Position numbers and translations under genes: made by a program. 64,000 nucleotides of DNA from Hsuehochloa calcarea. Taxonomy: Eukaryota > Streptophyta > Magnoliopsida > Poales > Poaceae. The notes under the pieces are model-generated. The model saw nothing but the letters and a program-made list of their open reading frames with translations, made no database searches and was not told the origin of the DNA. The DNA is taken from positions 22,725,385 through 22,789,384 of the forward strand of contig CM070594.1 in the NCBI GenBank assembly GCA_036346395.1, given 5' to 3'. This document shows, one piece after another, positions 48,841 to 61,415 of this stretch (positions within the stretch are counted from its first letter, which is position 1; each line of letters starts with the position of its first letter).

Positions 48841-49001
48841 CCTTAGAACGGCTGGGTTGCACCGGCCAGGCCATCTTGCCGACTGCCTAGGCGTGCAGGG
48901 ACCATTGTGCAAAGGTAGCGTGGCAGACAATCTTCGCCACGATGCACAAGGCTGGCTGCAGCCCCGGGCCTGGCCGCCTTCGCCGATTTGGGCCCGCTGT
49001 T

Positions 49002-52000
49002 TGTAACATCACATTTTTGGGGTGATTATTTGGTGTTAATTTGGTTTTTAGTTTGCTTCGGAGTTTCAAAAATTAATTTGAAGTTAAGCGTGTAATTTAA
49101 AAACCTCCCTCAAAGTTTCAAAGGTTGGTTTGATTTTAAAATCTCGGTTTAAAAGCTCAGTTCAAATTCCCAAAAGGATTTCAAATCCTCCCAAAATCTG
49201 GCCATTTCCTTGCCTCTCCTCTGCCTTCCCTGACTTGAGCCGCACCTTGCCCCCCGCACCCGCACGCGCCAATGCCCGCGCACTGGACACGCTCCGCTCC
49301 CGGCGCCGCCGTTCGCGACGAGCCACGCCGCCCCTCACTGCTTCGCACAGTGGTCGTTGCCCTCGCATTGCGTGCCCCTGCGCTAGTGCTCCTCGCCCGG
49401 AACCCCCCACCCCGCCTTCCTCTCCACCCCGCCGCATGCCCTGGCCCGCGCCCACAGCTCCCGCCGCGCCACGCGCTTCCCGCACCGCCCTCGCTTAGTG
49501 CACCGCCTTCAAGAGCTCCCAACGGCTCCATCCTCTCTCGTGTGGCTATAAGAAACCCACGACTCACCCTTGCCCCTCCCATCCTCAGTCAACATTTCCC
49601 CTCAATCAATTTCACTTTTGGTTGCAGTTCATCGCCGAATTTCAACGTTTTCTTCTTCTAGGCCGAAATCTCCTTCGTCGCTTGATCTCTTTCTCTGGTG
49701 AGTTTCTCGCCGATTGGATTGTGTCATCACGTGTTCCCGGAGACCCTCTACCTATCCCTCACCTCCATTTAGCCACACCGTGTCTGTGGAGCTCCACCGC
49801 CGTCGCCACCATTTTCCCGCCGCGACCGCCATCACCACCATCTTCCCGCCGCCATCGCCTCGCCAGCTCGGCCACGCTCTGGCCTCCCCAATTGGCCCTA
49901 CCACTTCCACATGCCACCGCCCAACACATGCATGTGCCATTTTCCCCAGAGCACCACCAGCTCCATCGTAGGGTCGTGTGCCGCCATCTTAGAGCTCCTC
50001 TGGCCATGTCGTCGCCACCTGTGGGACCATCACCACGCCGGGATTCAATTTTGTAGATTGTTGCTCGCTCCCATGTCGCCGCTCACCGGTGCCACCGCAA
50101 GCCCATGACAATTGCACTCTCCCCTGTTTTTCCTTTGTCAATGGCTCTCTCTTTCACTCAATGACCTTTGGGTCCCATTCGTCATACACATGCTTCCTTT
50201 CCTCTTTCTCTATTTCTTTATCTAGCAAATGGTCCCATGATGTCATACTCCATGTTTATTCATTCAAAAACCAAAATAGTATATTCCCTAGAATATTCCA
50301 TCCTTTCCTATTTTTAGGATTTTCTTTCCGGCAAATCTTTCTGGATGCTCGTTCTCCTTCATACAACATCCGATTCCGTCGATTCTTATTCCTGAATTCA
50401 TATAAATTCAATATCTATCTATTGATACTAATTTTATAATTTTTGGATTTTATTTTATTTTCTGTTGTTTATTTTGTTTCATTTTGCACATTTAGATTCC
50501 GTCGTTGTCGAGGCCGACTTGGATTAGTTTGTAGGAGTATCTCCATCCTTCGACGAAGGCAAGTCATATACCTTTGATCATGTTGCACCCAATATTGCAA
50601 AATTATATTATTTTATATCAACATGCATGCTAATTTTATATCAATTATTTTCGGGATTAGCTATTGACCCAATTGACATTATGCCACCTTGAAAATTTGT
50701 GAATGACATGTATCCTTTGACACCATAGGATTGGAATGATTTTAGTTGAACATTATTTTAATACTAACATGGGAAAACGTAGTTACGCTTATCCATGCTT
50801 AGTTGTACGTCGGGCTCTTTTTCACAAGATTAATCATGATAACTTGACTTAATAATATATGGAATTGTGTTGCGAGGCCACTGTGTAAAATTTGTTGTGC
50901 CATGACGGGGGATACCATTGGGCCCGGTTGAACAAAATATTTTTCTACTTGGGTGAATGATCGTGCAGTAAAGGAGGTGCGGGTGGCACATTTTGGATAA
51001 GGTTGTCTCGCCTGAGTAATCACTAAGGACTTAATCTTGTGCGCCATTGATCTGAGCCTTATCGTGCAACCACATGTCCAATATGGGATGGACATGGCTA
51101 ATTAATTAGTAATGTCTTGATTTTGGTTCTATTTTTTGAAGTGTGATCTTTGGGATGGACATTCACAATGGCGTGAGAGGGGGCACCAAATGGGTGCGAG
51201 GTCCATTCGATGGTGAAACCTTAGCGGGCAGAACTAGGTTAAGATAGAGCTTTGTAAATGCCTTGTGATAATAATTTAGTCGCATACCTACGGAAGTGTG
51301 TCAAACGGATATTATAAACTGATTATCTCTTGTGGGTCAAGCTATACAACCTCTGTAGAGTGTTAACACTGTTCGAACAGTTATGTCCCTCGGTTATGGA
51401 AAATACTTGAGGATTTCACACAAGGTATAGAGATTTCATAACATGTTTGGATGGTGGAACGAATGGGAAGTGAATGGGTAGTTCACTGGTTGTTTCAAAA
51501 TAATTGTTTACTTTATTTATATATCTTTCTAATTATACTTTTCAATCTATTTACTATATTTATTATCAATATTGCTTTCTACAAAATAACCATACAACTA
51601 TTCCTTTTGTTCAAGCCTTGAATGAATATTAATTGCATACTGTTCCATACGACTTGTTGAGTACTTTATGTACTCATGGCTTTATGCATTGTTGATCAGT
51701 TGTTGATAAAGAATCCGAAAATCTAGAGTTCTACGAGTACTTTGAAGACTATGCGAACTAGTATGCGTTCTCCTTTCGATTTTCTGTGGGCATGTCGGAT
51801 GACCACCATAGGTTATCTTATTTCCGCTGCAAGAGTTCTGTTTGACTTTTAAGCCCAGCATGGCAAATTGTGTAAACTTTGACCATAAGGTATGCTGCTA
51901 CTATTTAATAATAACTTGCTTATTTCTTACATATTTCGTTGTATTGATATAATTTTCATAGATGTTTTCACTGTGTGAGCTAACTACTGATCATGGGACG
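49002..52000 (+). repeat. Long gypsy-type solo-LTR-like region
   Basis: It starts TGTAACATCACATTTTTGGG at 49002, has a TATAAGA box at 49547-49553 in a GC-rich promoter, a CCG-rich leader (49740-50050) and an AT-rich 3' part with the phrase GAGTACTTTATGTACTCATG found in related grass LTRs. No polyprotein is present. The right end is unclear: it may stop near 51980 or continue into the duplicated 79-bp block. Confidence 0.5.
49547..49553 (+). promoter_or_regulatory. TATA-like box of the long LTR
   Basis: GTGGCTATAAGAAACCC, 545 bp inside the LTR. Confidence 0.4.
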
Positions 52001-52083
52001 AATTCAGAATACACAGAGGGTCCAGATTCACATGTTCAGATCCCGATATCAATCCCTGGAACCTCCTGAGAATATCCATGTGC

Positions 52084-52241
52084 CACGTGTCGGGGACATC
52101 CTACGCTGCCATGGGGAAGCCCATGTACGGCACCCCGATCAGACAACCAACATCCTAAAGCGCACGTGTCGGGGACATCCTACGCTGCCATGGGGAAGCC
52201 CATGTACGGCACCCCGATCAGACAACCAACATCCTAAAGCG
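52084..52241. repeat. Perfect 79-bp tandem duplication
   Basis: Copies 52084-52162 and 52163-52241 are identical, each starting CACGTGTCGGGGACATCC and ending ATCCTAAAGCG. The sequence may be part of a gypsy LTR end or leader. Confidence 0.95.
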
Positions 52242-52329
52242 TTGTTGTCATCTCTTCGCATGGAAGGTGGAACGTGTGCATCTCCGGCCTTCACCGGTCA
52301 ACTAACGCCGTCAGGAGACACTGGTCGTA

Positions 52330-52430
52330 TGGAAACCGCCTCGATGTAGGCACCCTGGCGGCGATGTCCTCCTCATCCTCCCACGTCGCCTCCATCATCC
52401 TAGCTAGTGGAAGCAGGCTTGCCACTCTCA
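52330..52430 (-). pseudogene. Possible gypsy integrase C-terminal fragment
   Basis: The minus strand reads MMEATWEDEEDIAARVP, like the ATWEDxxDxxxRFP motif near the end of gypsy integrases. It is short and isolated. Confidence 0.35.
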
Positions 52431-52744
52431 ACCTGTGTCGAAAGGGTTAAGAACATACATGAGTCCACCCACACAAGTCAGATTGAAATTAATTACAAGA
52501 AGGTCATAACTATACGTATCGCGGAACCCAACATGGATCCACCCTCCATGCCCTCATGGGCTTGCACAGCTGCAATACGCCAAGCTCAATGGATTGTTCG
52601 CCCTCCTGCAGAAGGATGGTACCGAGGCAACTACAGTGAGTCGCGTCAATGGTGGGGTCAATCAGCTCGGACAGCCACTATGCAGCGTCTCCTAGGGCCG
52701 CCATACCTGAAATTTAAGATTTACGTAATATTTCAAAGATTATC

Positions 52745-53955
52745 TCGAATTTACATAATATTTACCGTGTAAAAAATGAGAACACAACTGAAGGTGTGAA
52801 TATTTTAATCAGGCTCTACGCACTCTATTTGGCTCTCTGGAATTTTTTTGGGAATTTTTAGAGCTACCTTGCTATCTTCCAAGTTTAAAATGTATTCTCG
52901 GTATATACAGCATATTTATAGTAAAACAAATTAGAACAAAAACGAAGCTAGGGATATTTTAATCAGGCTCTACGCATCCTATTTAGCTACTCTAGATTTT
53001 TTTGGGAATTTTTAGAGCTACCTTGCTATGTTCCTTGTTTAAAATGTATTCTTGGTATGTACAGAATATTTATCATGCAAAAATAAGAATAGAAATGAAG
53101 CTGGAAATATTTTAAGCATGTTGTACTCACCTTATTTAGCTACTCTAGAATTGTTTGGGAATTTTTAGAGCTACTTTGCTATTTTTCTAGTTTAAAATGT
53201 ATTCTCGGTATGCACATAATATTTACTTTGCAAAAATAAGAACATAAATGAAGCTGCAAATATTTAAATTAGGCTCATATCTCTATTTTGCTACTCTGGA
53301 TTTTTTTTGGGTATTTATTAGAGCTACCTTGCTATTTTACTAGTTTAAAATGTATTCTTGGTGTGTACAAGATATTTATCGTGCAAGAATATTTTAATCA
53401 GCCTCTACGCACTCTATTGAGCTACTCTGGAATTTTTGGGAATGTTTAGAGCTACCTTACTATTTTTCTAGTTTAAAATGTATTATCGATATGTACAAAA
53501 TATTTACCATGCAAAAATTAGAACATAACTAAAGCTGAGAATATGTTAATCAGACTCTACTCACCCTATTTAGCTACTCTGAATTTTTTGGGAATTTTTA
53601 GAGCTACTTTGCTATTTTTCTAGTTTGAAATGTGTTCTCAGTATGTACAAAATATTTATCATGGAAAAATAAGACCAGTAATAAAGCTGAGAATATTTTA
53701 ACTAGGCTCGACACACCTTATTTAGCTACTTTACTATTTTTACGAAATTTTTAAAGCTACTTTTCTATTTTCCTAGTTTAAAATGTATTCTCGGTATTTA
53801 CAGAATATTTACTATACAAAAATTAGAACATAACTGAAGCTATGAATATTTTAATCAGGCTCTACACACCCTATTTAGCTACTCTGGAATTTTAATGGAA
53901 TTTTCAGAGCTACTTGCTATTTTCTGCATTTCTAAAGTATTTCCCGTGTAAAAAT
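52745..53955. repeat. AT-rich tandem array, about 153-bp unit, 8 copies
   Basis: The core TTTTTAGAGCTAC recurs with GAGCTA or its variant AAGCTA at 52861, 53015, 53168, 53321, 53449, 53601, 53754 and 53907. Spacings are 154, 153, 153, 128, 152, 153 and 153 bp. Other conserved parts are AGTTTAAAATGTATTCTCGG and TTTTAATCAGGCTCTACGC. One unit carries a 25-bp deletion. No coding potential. Confidence 0.92.
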
Positions 53956-54498
53956 TACTAAAACAGACTACTCTGCAACAAAAATGATGCGATGAAATCA
54001 ATTCTACATCGCTAGTTTTATTTGTTAACCTATCAGGATTTCGAATTAAAATAAAAAGTTGCAAAAAAAATTTACCTACGAAGTAGCCAACATGATCTAC
54101 TTCTCATTATCTCTCCTTCGCTACAGAACCAATAGTGCTTCGCCATTAAATTTTCCCTCTCTTATCCTCTCTTTTCCCTCACCCACTATCGCTAGATGAA
54201 ATGGTGGCAGGAGGCTATTTTTTAAAGCAAAAAATGACTTTTAATTTTGTAAGTATTAGTTAAAATAATATTATTTAAGATTAGTGGGTACTATATCGTG
54301 TGTTTTTAGATTTGAAATTTGGTAGAAGTGCCCTATTAATATATTGGTTTGCGGACTGTGTTTCAACTTTCATTGCAAAGCACTTGTTGCACACGATGTG
54401 GCAAGATGACAATTGGGGATGCCGCGGTCGCATCATGCCAACTGGCGGCGAGACTTGATTTTGTTGCGGGCCTCGCGCCGTGAAGTCTGGACACTAAT

Positions 54499-55636
54499 GG
54501 CCTAATGCACCAAAATTCCGCATTAAGCCCCCCTAGCCACGAAATACCTTATCTGGCCCCTGACACCTCCTACTGCGGTCGTGCATATAGCAGCACGTAG
54601 TTGCTGCCCCACCCATGGCAGCAGCAAAGGTGTTGCCCTCCCCTACGACAGGATGCAAGAAGAGTAGAGAGAAAAGATGAAATAAAATAAAATAAAAGGG
54701 AAAAAATCTGGAAAAATAGTAAAAAAAAATTCCATAAAAATCATTGGAACAGGAATAAATTTAATAAAATAATTTTGAATTTAATTAAAGTTTATTTTAT
54801 TTATTTAAAATGCTTTTCTTTTGCTGAATTTTTCCAATGAAGCTTTAATTAATCCAATAAAATAGAAATTATTTATTATATTTTTTTTGAAGCTTTCAAA
54901 AGACTATGAAAATAGTAAAACTGAAATAAAATAAAAATAATTGAAAGGAAATAACAAGGTTTAATTTAATTTAATTTGGGCTTGAATCGAGGTATAAATT
55001 ATGAATTGAGCTCGTGGAATGGAGTTATAAATTATGAACTAAAAAAGAGAGGTGGATCAAACACAAGCACAAATTCCATAATGAATTCTAAGCCATCCCT
55101 CTATTCAAGCCCAAATTAAATTAAACCATGAGCTCAATTCATAATTTATACCTCGATTTAAGCCCAAATTAAATTAAATTAAACCTTGTTATTTCCTTTC
55201 AATTATTTTTATTTATTTTTATTTTTCCTATTTTTCATAGTCTTTTGAAAGCTTCAAAAAAATATAATAAACATTTTCTATTTTATTGGATTAATTAAAG
55301 CTTAATTGAAAAATTCTAGCAAAAACATTTTAAATGAATGAAATAAACTTCAATTAAATGCAAAATTATTTTATTAAATCTATTCGTGTTCCAATGATTT
55401 TTATGGAGTTTTCTTGGAATTTTTGATTTTTGCATTTTTTCCCTTTTATTTTCTTTTATTTCATCTCTCCTCTTCTCTCTGCTCTTCTTGCATAATGCCG
55501 TGGGGGAGGGAAGCACCCATCCACAGCAGTAGCTATATGCTACTGTGCACAGCCGTAGCGGAAGGTTTAGGTGGGGCAGATGTGGAATTTCATGACTAGG
55601 GGTGCCAGATATAGAATTTCGGTGCATCAAGGGGCC
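54499..55636. repeat. Long inverted repeat (arms about 510 bp, loop about 112 bp)
   Basis: The left arm 54499-55015 and right arm 55128-55636 are inverted copies with scattered mismatches and small indels. Matching points include GGCCTAATGCACC with GGTGCATCAAGGGGCC, GATGCAAGAAGAGTAGAGAG with its inverse near 55472-55492, and GGTATAAATTATGAATTGAG with its inverse near 55135-55155. The arms have AT-rich inner and GC-richer outer parts. Frames inside (55316-55876 and others) are not genes. It could be a foldback transposon or a hairpin-RNA locus. Confidence 0.9.
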
Positions 55637-57751
55637 AACAGTATCTAGATTTCTCGTGTTGTGCGGAGAGAGAGGACCGAGGCGATGGAGCCAGGAGTGT
55701 AGTGCATGCAGAGCACGGCGGTGGAGACGTGACATAGGCCGGGGAGAAGCTTGGATAGGCGCAACGGTGGAACTGGGTGTCGCATTTCGATCACGGCAAC
55801 GAACGCGCGACATGATGCTGGACTCGTTGGGGCAGGCAGAGATGAGCTCACGCGGAGCTCGTTGACTGCGGCTCAACGTTTTAGGTAATCTGATCTTGTT
55901 TTTATCTGTATCAACACACGAGAATTGGAACTAGTTATACGATAACGTGCAATTCTCAGTATACCGGCATGTTAGTTAACATATTTTTTTGTACGCTTTT
56001 GAATATTGAAAAAGAATGAAATAAACCTTGGGTGTACATTAGTGTATCATAGTTTTTTTATTGAGCTATAAATTTTTTTATAAAAATTCAGTATCAAGTA
56101 TCATGGGACAACACATGAATCGAGTTCCATTCTCAAAACCAAATATATGTCCCAACAATTACCATATTCAAAATTTAGGCCAAAAGATGGGCTTGGTGTG
56201 ATTTACTTTTAAAAACAAAGATGATGAGCAAAGTAAGTCTTAAATAATCAAGAGATTAGCGTGTTGAAATGAAATGTCTGTAATCGCAATTTATTAAATC
56301 AGTGACCGCGCAATGGTGACGCCGAAAAATAAAATAAAAATAAAATTGTGGGGTGCCCTTGTTGACGAACCACAAACCTATATCACATAGCCACATTGGA
56401 GATTACCGTACTATCCTTGTTTTAGTGTTCCCGGTGATCATCGTACATATACAAAAACCAAACATTTTTTTGTAAGGCTACACATAAACCTTTACTGACA
56501 ATCACTTTAATAACATGAAAAGGAAGCACCTTCTCCAATTTAGGTGACTAAATACGGCTCTACCATCATCATATTCTAGCGCCTTGGGTTTTCAAATCCC
56601 CTCCATCAGAGATATAGCATTCCACATTGCTTCCATGTACCTCAACAATAATGGAAGTATGGAATATTTTTCAAAAAGGTTTTGCTAAGACAAAGAAAGT
56701 AGTATTTTGAGAAGCAAATGACTCTGTTGCTGATGTAAGCATGATATACATAAAAAGACAATACTCTTTTTTCGTGGATGCACTGCTCTAGATCTCAAAT
56801 AGACGAGGATGTTGGATATAGTTGGAGGCAGTTTTTTCTCTCTGAACCTCCTCAACCCCTTGTAATTACAAACCTCCACGTGAAAATAAGCATAGAATAA
56901 AAAAATTGCACATGCAAGACAAACTTGGCGTGCCATGGAACCTCCCATATCAACGAACGATTAAAGACATAGTCATGGAGATACTGATGTAAGATTAGTC
57001 TCGATCTTCCGGTAGTTGGTAATTTAATTTGTAGAGAGTGACTTTGACGACGAGGCTACTTGATCGAAACTCAATCAAACCGTCCAACAATCGCTAAACC
57101 ACGCTCTTATCGTTATCAACCTCACCAAGAATGACAGTTGACCTTATCACGAAGATCAATTCCTGCAAGTAATCAAAGAACAAGCAAGAATTAAAGTAAA
57201 GAGCAATCTAAAAATTGCTAAATATAATAGTTGCACAAGGATAGTTGAGGTTCTATAACACGAATCTGTTGGTCTAACCGACACAAGAGACAACGTGGAG
57301 TTTGCACACACGGCTAATCTAATCTAAACAAAACCTAAACTAAAGGAGAGGGGCAGCCAAGGCAGGTGGGGGTGCCGACCTAGGGTGTGCGGCCTCTCCT
57401 TGGGCCTAAACGTTACACGGCCCATGACCCAAATTAAGGTGGCGCAGCACTCTGGGATGTTAAGCTAAGGTAATCGGCCTGATGGAGTTGAATTGGTTGC
57501 TGCCGAAGTGGTGAATTGGTTCATCCCTTGCTTGCTGTGAATTCTTGGTTTATCATCTCTAAGATTTCTAAGTAAAATAAGGTCACATGTTTTCGGCAGT
57601 AGCACGTTCTCCATTAATAAAACATTCACTCCTAGGAAGGAATTCACCTGATAATTTAACTGCTATGTTCATGCTCTGGTAATTGGTCCTTGTACAACTT
57701 CAGGTTGAGGAGTAGTGGTTGTATCCATAGGAGAGATGTTCTCATCATCCT
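55637..57751. other. Intergenic; no supported gene
   Basis: Mostly AT-rich sequence without domains. 57465-57647 on the minus strand (LRNLRDDKPRIHSKQGMNQF) may be a short retroelement coding remnant, but it is isolated. 57290-57440 resembles LTR sequence in composition only. Confidence 0.45.
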
Positions 57752-60196
57752 TGTAACACCCCAGCCCAACACTGAGCCTAGAATGCCACCACACTACTCT
57801 TTACACTAATAATTATCGACACACTATAATATTACAGCAAGAAAACGATGATAATCATATCAATGGATCATAAACTAACATGTATAATTATAGATCAAGC
57901 GACAATAAATAAGCACTGGGAAATAATAACCAGGCAAATATTCTAAAGCAGCATCAACCAATGAATCCAAATTAATAAAGCAACTAGTCTAGTCCGAATG
58001 ATATCCTAAACATTATTCAATATCTAACATGTCCAAGTGTAAACCAATATTGAATGAAAAGATTATCATGGCGAATGATCATGTGATGTCCATGTGCTCT
58101 ATTCGCTCTCAATTACGGCACCCTCGAAGATCACCTAAAAACAACAGTAGAGCAAGGGTGAGTCCACGACTCAGCAAATACATCCATAAACAACGAACAA
58201 TAATAAATCAACAGCATTCAATAACTTCATTATCATCATATGCACTTCTATTAACATTCTCATTCATCAATCTCAATTATCAATGCAACTCTATTCTATA
58301 TGTCCACATGCACTTCTTTTCGCGTATACCGGTATAGCGTGAGTGAATGCTCGCGACAACATTCACTCTCAAGCCCGTTCCTCCAAAAGGATCGGGGACC
58401 TCCTCCACTCCCGTGGAGTTGTGATCAATCAAGATCACCTTCTCTTATGCAAAGATGCTTATGAATGCAAACATGCAAACTCCATCATAAACATCATATC
58501 CAACTTTCCATCATGCTCATCAACAAAGATATAAACATACCAATTATTTGTTTGCAATTAAACATAATAAAAGCACAACAATAATGGTACTGAAAGATAA
58601 AGAATCACAGTGATCAATCATTGACCGCTGTTTACCATGCACTTGCCTTTACTAGCGGCCTTGCGATTTGATTAGAAGACGGCAACAAGCACGACGCCTC
58701 TCCTATATTAAATACACCAACTTCAATACAAATTACAGCAACAAGAATAGCAATCAATATACATCGCTCCTACACGTCCCCAAATAAACCACGTTACGCC
58801 GGTATCGAAAAACTACCCATTGCTGTCCGGTTACTAAAAAGAGCGTAACTTTTGACTCGAAAGTCCGATCACCACAAACCACCCCATTCTGGATTCTTTA
58901 TAAAATTATCCACATTTTCTTAGATTACGAAGACTTCTAATTAAATCATCTAACCCTCCGTATTTAGCCCAGAAAGTCGGTCTGTCCGCTTCGGAACAGC
59001 AGTCTTCCACATTTCATAACTTTCGTTTTACTCAACCAAAATGTGCGTTCTCAGATCCTACTGAACCACTGGACAATTATCTACAACTTTCATGTAGATC
59101 GAAAACTCTAATTAAGCCATTTACTATTTTTAATAACCGATCTACCAAAACAGCGCCTAAAGACGATAACCCTAAAAACAGCGGCCCTTCTCAAAATCAT
59201 ATCTCTAAATCTACTAGTCCGATTGACAAGATAAAATATGCTATAGAAAGATATCGAAATTATCTACAATTAACTAGTAGATGACATTTTCAACAATTGC
59301 CATTAAGATATCCGAATAAATCATACAATATAACAGCAGGTTAATCAAACCTATTAATCGACCTCTCAATTTAACCTCAATTTATAATCCCTAATTACCC
59401 TAGAAAACAGAGAAACGAACATTGTATTTCGTTAATGATCATGCCTTTATGCACACATACAAACCACAGATATACTAATTCATTTTCTAGTCGTGGCTGA
59501 GCAAGAAACAAGAAATACAAAAAAATCTTACAGGGCAATCACTTGACTAAAAAAAGAAATGACAACAAATGTCTAGTAGATGACAACAACTCGGTGAGTC
59601 CGGCTCGGAGCGCTGCGCACGGCAATCAAGACAGCGACTTAGCACTCCACGCGGCGCGGCACCGGCGGCAAAGAAGAAACACAAGCGGCACAAGCCGATC
59701 AGCAGAGCAGCCAACGCAGCGCATGCAATCAACAGGCAGAAGCTTCCCTCGGCGCGAGCCGGTGAAGTCTGGCGAGCGAGGAAGCGGTAAACACCAAATA
59801 GATGGCGATTACGCGCAGGGAACTTCAGCGCCAAGCAGAATCCCATGCGGCACCGCAATGCGTCTGATAAAGAAGAAGACAGCAGATCGGCAAAGGGAAG
59901 GTGGCAAGGCCGAGAAAAACAAAGAGGAAAATCGGCGAGAAAAAAACGGCGCGGGGAAAATTGTGGAGACGGCTCGGTGGGAAAAAAAAAGAGATTAGGG
60001 TTTTCTAAAAAAAATCCACACTATTTATACAGCCCACAAAAATTCCGAAAATCTATTTTCAGGAATTCTTTTTATTTAATTACGAAAAAGCCCTTAAGAC
60101 GATTTTAATTAATTATTTACTAATACCATTAAATTAATTACTCTCCGAACATTAAGACGCGAATATTAAAATTAATAATATTTTCAGGGTATTACA
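57752..60196 (-). repeat. 3' LTR of a minus-strand gypsy element (2445 bp)
   Basis: On the minus strand it starts TGTAATACCCTGAAAAT at 60196, right after a purine-rich tract (CAAGGAGAGGAT), and ends GCTGGGGTGTTACA at 57752. A TATAAATA box lies at 60022-60029, followed by a GC-rich leader (59550-60000) whose open frames are not genes. Confidence 0.8.
60022..60029 (-). promoter_or_regulatory. TATA box of the gypsy LTR
   Basis: GGGCTGTATAAATAGTGTGG on the minus strand, 170 bp inside the LTR. Confidence 0.55.
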
Positions 60197-61415
60197 ATCC
60201 TCTCCTTGAATTTGAGTTGTCCTCGACTCAAACACATCTTCATTTTCCAAATACGGCTTCAAATCTGCAATATTAAATGTGGGACTAATCCCAAAATCTC
60301 CAGGCAAATCAATCTTATATGCATTATCATTAAACTTCTCAAGAACTTTAAAATGACCATCGGCTCTAGGCATAGACTTTGATTTTCTTAAGTCAGGGAA
60401 TCTTTCTTTTCTCAAATGTAACCAAACAAGATCACCAGGTTCAAAGTTTAATTCTTTTCTACTATGATTTACAGCAACTCTACCTCTATGTTTTCTTTTG
60501 TTGTTTCATGCAACTTAAGAATAAATTCGACACATTTCTTAGCATCTAAATTTACCTTTTTCGAAGATGGCAGATGTAATAAATCAATTGGAGCGCGAGG
60601 ATTAAAGCTATATTATACCTGAAAAGGGCTCATCTTTGTGGTTGAAAGCAGTGATCGATTGTAAGCAAACTACACATGAGATAGACATTCTTCTCACATC
60701 TTCAAGTTCTTCTTCAAAACAGCCCTCAACATTGTTGACAAGTTATGGTTGACGACTTCAGTTTGTCATCAGTTTGGAGATCACAAGTAGTTGAAAACAA
60801 TAGCTTTGTCACAAGTTTTTCTCAAAGTGTCCTCCAAAAGTGACTAAGAAACTTCACATCAAGATCTGAAATAATTGTTTTTGGCACACCATGTAGTCGA
60901 ACAATCTCCCTAAAGAATAAATCTGCAACATAGGTAGCATCATCACTCTTATGACACATAATAAAATATGCTATCTTAGAAAACATATCCACTACACAAA
61001 AATACTATCCCTCCCCCTCTTTGTCCTAGGCAATCATAAAACAAAACTCATAGAAATATACTTCCAAGGAACACTAGGAACAGGAAGAGGCATGTATAAG
61101 CCATGTGGATTCAGTCGTGACTTTGCTTTTTGGCATGTAGTGCATCGTGAAATGTAGCACTCAACGTTGCGCCTCATCCATGGCCAATAGAAGTGTTCAG
61201 CAAGAATGTCCTCCATCTTTTTGACACCAAAATGTCCCATTAATCCTCCTCCATGCATCTCCTATAACAACAGAAGATGAACGGAGCTAGTTGGAACACA
61301 TAGCTTGTTAGCTCTAAACAAAAATCCATTATTTTAAAACAAATTTATTCCAACCTCTACCATCTTTGTAATTGGACATGGCATTTTACACTCATTATTA
61401 GAAGCGTATAGTTCT
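60197..61415 (-). pseudogene. Ty3/gypsy integrase region (3' part of pol)
   Basis: The minus-strand C-terminal segment at 60152-60415 reads LRKERFPDLRKSKSMPRAD, then DNAYKIDLPGDFGISPTF and FNIADLKPYL, typical of the integrase C-terminus of grass gypsy elements. It ends at the polypurine tract. 61034-61258 holds the N-terminal zinc-binding part (GHFGVKKMEDILAEHFYWP and CTTCQKAKS, with the expected paired Cys). The integrase core lies between, with several frame breaks. The upstream linker ends at 61415, where a solo LTR is inserted. Confidence 0.85.

Noticed and set aside
52745..53955. Rice-type centromeric satellite (CentO)
   Set aside because: The period is similar, but the conserved words (TTTTTAGAGCTAC, AGTTTAAAATGTATTC) do not match the centromeric repeat as I know it.
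55316..55876. 186-aa minus-strand ORF
   Set aside because: It spans the right arm of the long inverted repeat and its flank, with no domain. The mirrored arm has no equivalent frame.
59543..59998. 151-aa plus-strand ORF, Lys/Arg-rich
   Set aside because: It lies in the GC-rich leader of the gypsy LTR on the opposite strand, and has no domain.
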